From Geosiphon pyriformis (lineage: Eukaryota > Glomeromycota > Glomeromycetes > Archaeosporales > Geosiphonaceae): a DNA stretch of 64,000 nt. Both the position numbers and the translations under genes were made by a program. This document shows, piece after piece, positions 59,262 to 64,000 of this stretch. Each line of letters begins with the position of its first letter. Positions within the stretch are counted from its first letter, which is position 1. The stretch spans positions 1,176,439 through 1,240,438 of the forward strand of contig JAAOMT010000602.1 in NCBI GenBank assembly GCA_016748015.1, in the 5' to 3' direction. The notes below the pieces were generated by a model. It saw nothing but the letters and a program-made list of their open reading frames with translations. It had not been told where the DNA came from and did no database searches.

Positions 59262-61676
59262 TTATGAACAATTTATTTTTGTTTGGCCCACCAAGCTGCT
59301 ATCAGATGATTGCTCATTTAAAACGCACGAATCGTGTTCAGTAATTTGCTGCTGTATATTCGAATTTTCAGGTTCGTAACTTGATGAAATGACCCCTTCC
59401 AATAAAGCAACTTGAAGAACACTTTTAGGTGGAGCATCTTGTAGACCGGACTTAATCAGCAATGCTTCAGCAGGATAAGAAGATACCGATATATCAACTA
59501 CCATGTTAAATTTGATAAAAATAATTGGTTAGAGAAATCGAATGTTTGTTATTATGATCTTGTGAAATAACGTACTTCGTTCTGAAAGGTTTTCCGTATC
59601 AACTAAATCAGGAAATGAGGTGGTGCCTTGTTTCTTTAAATGATCGATTGAATTGTTCAGATTACTAGCGGCTGACATCATATCTGACACAGAAAAAATT
59701 GATTTTGTCTCAATTTTTCCGCTTGACGTTAAAACGGGCCCCATATCAGAGTAAAACGCAGTCAATTCGTCTTCCACAGAACCTTGATAAAAATTCTATT
59801 AGAAAAAATTTTAAGCTTTTAAGATATGAGTAGACAATATTTTCTTCCTACGTACGACTTTTTTCAGGTGCATTTGAAATTTGTTTGATTTGATGTTTTT
59901 CTGGGAGTGAATCATCAGCCTCTGAAAAATTCGAACTATTTTTGGGAAGTGTTAATTGTTGGTCACCTTCCGGATTAGATTTTGGCCCAGTATATTCTAC
60001 AGCATAAGCCTTGTCATCCCAATATGATAGAGCGACCCCTTCATCGCCCCAGAACTTCCATTCGGTTGTAGAATAAACTGGAATAAAACATCCTGGATTA
60101 GCGTAAGATATGGCAACGGCGCGAGAATCAATCATAAAGCCACCCGGAAATGTTTGGGGATCACCAATTGCTGATAAAACTTTGACAGACGTCTGCAAGA
60201 AAATTAACGTGTGATCAATGGATAAACTTCCACGACTTTAGCCCAAAAATAACGTTATTTACATACCTGGATATCATAGTATTCTAAGAATGCAAAACCC
60301 CATGATATTCTTGAAGCTCGGTCCTTGATCAACAGCACTCTTCTAAGAGTTCCTTCAGGGCTATAGGAGCATATGGCAGAATATAAACTCTCTTCTGTTG
60401 TCAAAGGATCTAGCCCACGAACTAGCAAAACGTTATGGGGATAAGGGCTGCCATCTTTTGATCCATCATTGAAATTCAAGAAGGAACCTGAGGAGGCCGA
60501 ATGCAGAGAGCCAGAGACCATTGAATCTGAAATTAAATCGAAGAAAGCAGGTAAGTGGGGTGCATAGTTTTGAATAAAATTCGAGTTGGAAGCGGTAGAT
60601 AGATTGTCTCTTGGCGTATATGACCATGCTCAAACCTTTCTTTGAGTTTTGGCATTGATGGCAACGATCAAGCCATTTGTAATTGAGATGCCGACACTGT
60701 TCATACACAAGCAAGGTTCAGCATTGCTGGGATCTTGAAATTTTTTTCACCGCAATTGATTTTATATAGAAATTTTGACCGGTTAATATCCTACGTACGC
60801 TTTTGCAACCCCAACCTTCATCTTCGACAGACGCGCTGTGACTATATGCGATATTAACACGGACTTTATCGACCATTATGTATGGGTGGTTGGCTTCAAT
60901 AAATTGGCGAGCATGTTCAACGCTAGTGAATTTGACAAATGCGTATCTGCGAGATGCTCCTTCAAATGCAAAAAGGGGTTCCATGTTTTATAAATATAAT
61001 TTTGAATCAGCAAAAGTTGTGAAGTCTACATTTGAAACAACGCAAACCTGTCTTATGGTCTTTTATTAACCGTATATTTTCGATGCTTGCTTGTAGACTC
61101 TCTAAAGTTTGTTGTATCTGAGAAATATGAAGGCGATAAGTAGAAATTTCGAAAAACAAAATCAGGAGATTTCATAAAAACAAACTTGATGTTCCGTAGC
61201 TAAGAAGGGAAGGCCTTGTAAGATTACGTGGTTATTCGGCTCGCCTAGACTGCGTTCATGTGAACGATCCTATACTGCCAAAAATCACTGAATGCATCCA
61301 TAAATTTTTCCCAAATCTTTTTTTTGCGTGTATTACAAGTAACAAAAAAAGCAACCTCGCCTGAATGATCCAATCTCGAGCTCTTCCATTTGCCACCACC
61401 TCGCCGGTCTTCGGGGTAGGCTTTATTGCCCCATGGATGGGAAAAAGCATCGTTTGCTCTTCCCCTATAATCATATTCGTCTCTTCGATATTGATGACGG
61501 GTTTCCCTGCCATCACCCGAGTACCTGTCAACGTATCTGTCAGCAGGACTTCTGGACCTTTCTCCCACTCTTCGGCGGCGATGAAATCCATCGTCCCTAT
61601 ACCCTGTTCGGTCACCTCGTTCTCTATTGTAATCCGGACGATAGGATTGTGGACGGTTGTAACGAGAATCAGACAT
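59262..61676 (-). CDS. RBM5/RBM10-like RNA-binding protein (RRM - RanBP2 zinc finger - RRM)
   Basis: A probable nuclear regulator of splice-site choice. Nine exons are predicted (61676-61356, 61269-61186, 61117-61048, 60959-60799, 60696-60636, 60526-60267, 60192-59856, 59782-59576, 59497-59262), giving 578 residues. The N-terminus is Arg/Asp/Tyr-rich. RRM1 lies at about 118-200 (RNP2 HVILQGL, RNP1 RRYAFVKF). A RanBP2-type zinc finger follows at about 204-228 (GWGCKSC...WLDRCHQC, split by an intron). RRM2 lies at about 255-350 (RNP2 VLLVRGL, RNP1 SWGFAFLEY). After RRM2 comes a conserved-looking WKFWGDEGVALSYWDDK part and a Ser-rich tail. The OCRE and G-patch domains of animal RBM5/10 are not seen before the stop. 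Exons 8-9 carry no known domain, so the 3' end is less certain. Confidence 0.82.
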
Positions 61677-62669
61677 GAGAAAAGTTTGAAAAAATTGCAA
61701 AAATCGCTCCGCTATCTATGAAGTTTTGGTCATCATAGATTAGTTTATTCTACATAAAACATTTTGACGGTCACATTTTACGACTCCGAGATGGAATGAT
61801 TAACTTGACTTGGTTAATAAAAATAAATAATAATAATAATAATAATAAAAATAAATTTTTTTGTTATATATTTATTATTATGATGTATGTTTAAATAATA
61901 ATTATTTAATAATTAAGTTGAATTATATTTTATTAAATAAACCAAATTAATAAAAATTGATTGTAAAAAAAATTGAATATTAAAAAAAATTGAATATTAA
62001 AAAAAATTAAAAAATTAATTTAAATTAAATTTATTTTATTTTTCAATATATAATAAAAGTATATTTTATTAAAATAAATTATTATATAAATAAAAATAAA
62101 ATAAAAAAAGTATATCTGATTTTTTAACTTAAATATTAAAAATAAAAGTTTTTTTAATTTTTTTTATATTTTTATATATAAATTTTCATTTATTAAACCA
62201 AAAAAAAAACTATAACCCATTAAATTTTATTATTTTATTATTAATTATTGTATTAGATTTAAATTATTTTTAATATTAAAGTTTTTTTTATGATAATTAA
62301 AATTTAGTTTATTATATTATAACTATTAATTAAAATAAAAATAAAAATAAAAATAAAATAAAATATTTATTATGATTATTATTAATTGTTTTATAATATT
62401 TAATTTCAAATTATTATATTTTAAAATAAGATTACAATGAATTACAACCCTTTTTTATTATTATTACAATTAGAATTTAAAATTATAAAATTATAAAAAT
62501 TATCTTTAAACATATTGAATAGTTATTTTTATATAATAATAATATGTATTTGATTATACTATTAATAAGTTTATAATTTTTTTTTAAATAATCAAAGCAA
62601 AATATTTTTTAAATCTAAGTTTTTTGTTTATCATATTTAAAAGCTTATGAAATAAAATATTAAATTTAC

Positions 62670-62670
<1 letters not shown>
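61677..62670. other. 5' flank of RBM5-like gene and A+T-rich DNA
   Basis: About 130 nt of mixed sequence (presumptive promoter) are followed by almost pure A/T with short AAT repeats (61,825-61,850) and TAAAAT-type runs. No gene seen. Confidence 0.6.
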
Positions 62671-62749
<79 letters not shown>

Positions 62750-62772
62750 TATAATAATAATAATAATAATAA
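62671..62772. repeat. (TAA)n microsatellite
   Basis: About 102 bp of TAA/AAT trinucleotide repeat with one interruption (AATTATAAT). Likely length-polymorphic. Confidence 0.95.
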
Positions 62773-63953
62773 CGATTATTGGACCCATGTTCAAGGTTGA
62801 GCAGTTAAAACATCACAAGCTTGAAAGATTGACCAAAATAAAATACTTTTAAAGGATTCATAACTTTTCAATCACCTGATCATAAGCAAATGTATCGGAA
62901 AAAATTTGTATTACAATTGTTCTTTGATAGGAAACTAATATTGTGCAGCTATTTGATACAGATAACTGTTAGATTCAAGATAGAGTTACACACAATTTCC
63001 CCAAATTAAGCCTTTTGTATCTTCGATTAAGTAACAAAATATTGCGAAAGATTTTAAATGAGATTTTTTTTTTAAAAGTTACACGATTTCAGATAAATTT
63101 GAATTTGCTTATTTTAAAATCAAATACACTATTTTTTTGACTAAAAATAATATTAATTTTGATATCCGTGAGATTTGTCAGTATTTTTATTTAAATTTTA
63201 TGTTATAATTTTTTAAAATTAAAACTACAAATCAACTCTCTTGTCCTTTGGGAAAATCAATATGAAAGTGTTTAAAAATGATCACCTGTTAGAATCGAAT
63301 TGTTTCAAAAAAAATGAGGGTACTCTTACGCCAATGCTATTGAATTTGTTTCGCAATAACTATTTTAATTTATTTCTAAAAAATTTCTCAAGTTATTCGG
63401 CAACTTCAATAACACTAAAAATTTTTACCCGAGAACAATTAATATATATTTATCAATCTATCCTGTGTTGCCGCATCATCATCAAATATTACCCTTCAAT
63501 AGTAAATTCGAAGATTATGATTATGTAATTACCTTGCATATTAGAAATCAACTTAATAATTACTTTGGGAAGCTGAGAAATCCACAAAAATCTCTAAAAT
63601 TTTTACATTTTCAATCAAAAATCAAATACATTGCCTTAATTTTACCCGATTCCAAAATTCTTTGAGGAAAGTATTTCAATGATTGTCAAAAAAATAAAAT
63701 TAACCGTTAATATATAATGAAAATTTAGATCTTTGATTAATCACACACTTTTTGATATTTGTGATTTGATCATTTTGAAATTCTGATTATTCAATATAAC
63801 AGGAAAGGCACAAAATTTACTCTAAGCTAGTCTTGTGAAACAGAAATTAATCGGCATTTGGAAGCGATATTAGTGTAACCTAGAAATGGAGAAATCTAAA
63901 ATTCGATTAAAAAGATCAAAATCAACATTGAGATTTTCATTCACACAAAAATA

Positions 63954-63955
<2 letters not shown>
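62773..63955. other. Region without a supported gene
   Basis: Two overlapping small frames (63241-63528 and 63465-63665, plus) have no motif I recognise and are A/T-driven. They could be a degenerate gene fragment, but I see no splice sites or domains that support this. Confidence 0.4.

Positions 63956-64000
<45 letters not shown>
63956..64000. repeat. Poly-T run at window end
   Basis: At least 45 consecutive T reach the window edge. It may be the A-tail of a minus-strand retroelement that continues outside, or an assembly-end homopolymer. Confidence 0.9.

Noticed and set aside
63241-63665. Two overlapping small plus-strand ORFs as a gene
   Set aside because: No domain, no convincing splice sites, A/T-biased codons. 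They are noted only as an unassigned region.

Overview
The window looks like nuclear DNA of a filamentous fungus, most likely an arbuscular mycorrhizal fungus (Glomeromycotina). The genes are fungal in type and cut by many short introns (about 60-110 nt, GT..AG). The intergenic and repeat DNA is extremely A+T rich. The retroelements (a Ty3/gypsy family with an embedded dUTPase-like domain and a LINE family with a CCHC ORF1) resemble elements I recall from Rhizophagus-type genomes. Species cannot be assigned from sequence alone.

Left gene island (1-16.6 kb): a 5'-truncated SCAP homologue (sterol-sensing domain plus WD40 repeats, + strand), a short-chain dehydrogenase/reductase (+), an HMG-CoA reductase (-) and a choline/ethanolamine kinase (-). 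Sterol sensing, the mevalonate pathway and phospholipid synthesis therefore sit side by side. The HMG-CoA reductase gene carries a complete 549-residue intein in its catalytic domain, directly before the cysteine of the invariant NY^CTDKK segment that holds the catalytic lysine. The splicing residues look intact. Both LAGLIDADG motifs of the embedded homing endonuclease have Asn in place of the catalytic Asp. A spliceosomal intron lies exactly at the intein/C-extein border. This is the most unusual feature of the window.

Central repeat block (about 16.6-53.8 kb): nested, decayed retroelements. Element 1 (about 18.1-25.0 kb) is a chimera: gag-protease of one Ty3/gypsy family is joined to RNase H-integrase-LTR of another, without the reverse transcriptase core. 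Element 2 (26.4-36.4 kb) is a full but stop-riddled Ty3/gypsy element with gag, protease, a Cys-rich segment, a dUTPase-like domain, RT, RNase H, integrase and a 3' accessory ORF. Inverted fragments of the same family follow. Next come LINE copies, the largest on the minus strand at 42.9-51.5 kb. Inside it, 1,976 bp are repeated without visible difference on both sides of a 20-N gap, which is probably an assembly artefact.

Right gene island (54.1-61.7 kb): a RanGTP-binding protein of the Yrb30 type (-) and the second-step splicing factor SLU7 (+) share a short divergent promoter with a palindromic CACGTG E-box. An RBM5/RBM10-like RNA-binding protein (-) follows tail-to-tail with SLU7. The last 2.3 kb are A+T-rich DNA with a TAA microsatellite and a terminal poly-T run.

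Exon coordinates were derived by hand from GT/AG sites, reading frame and recalled family sequence. They are predictions without transcript support.
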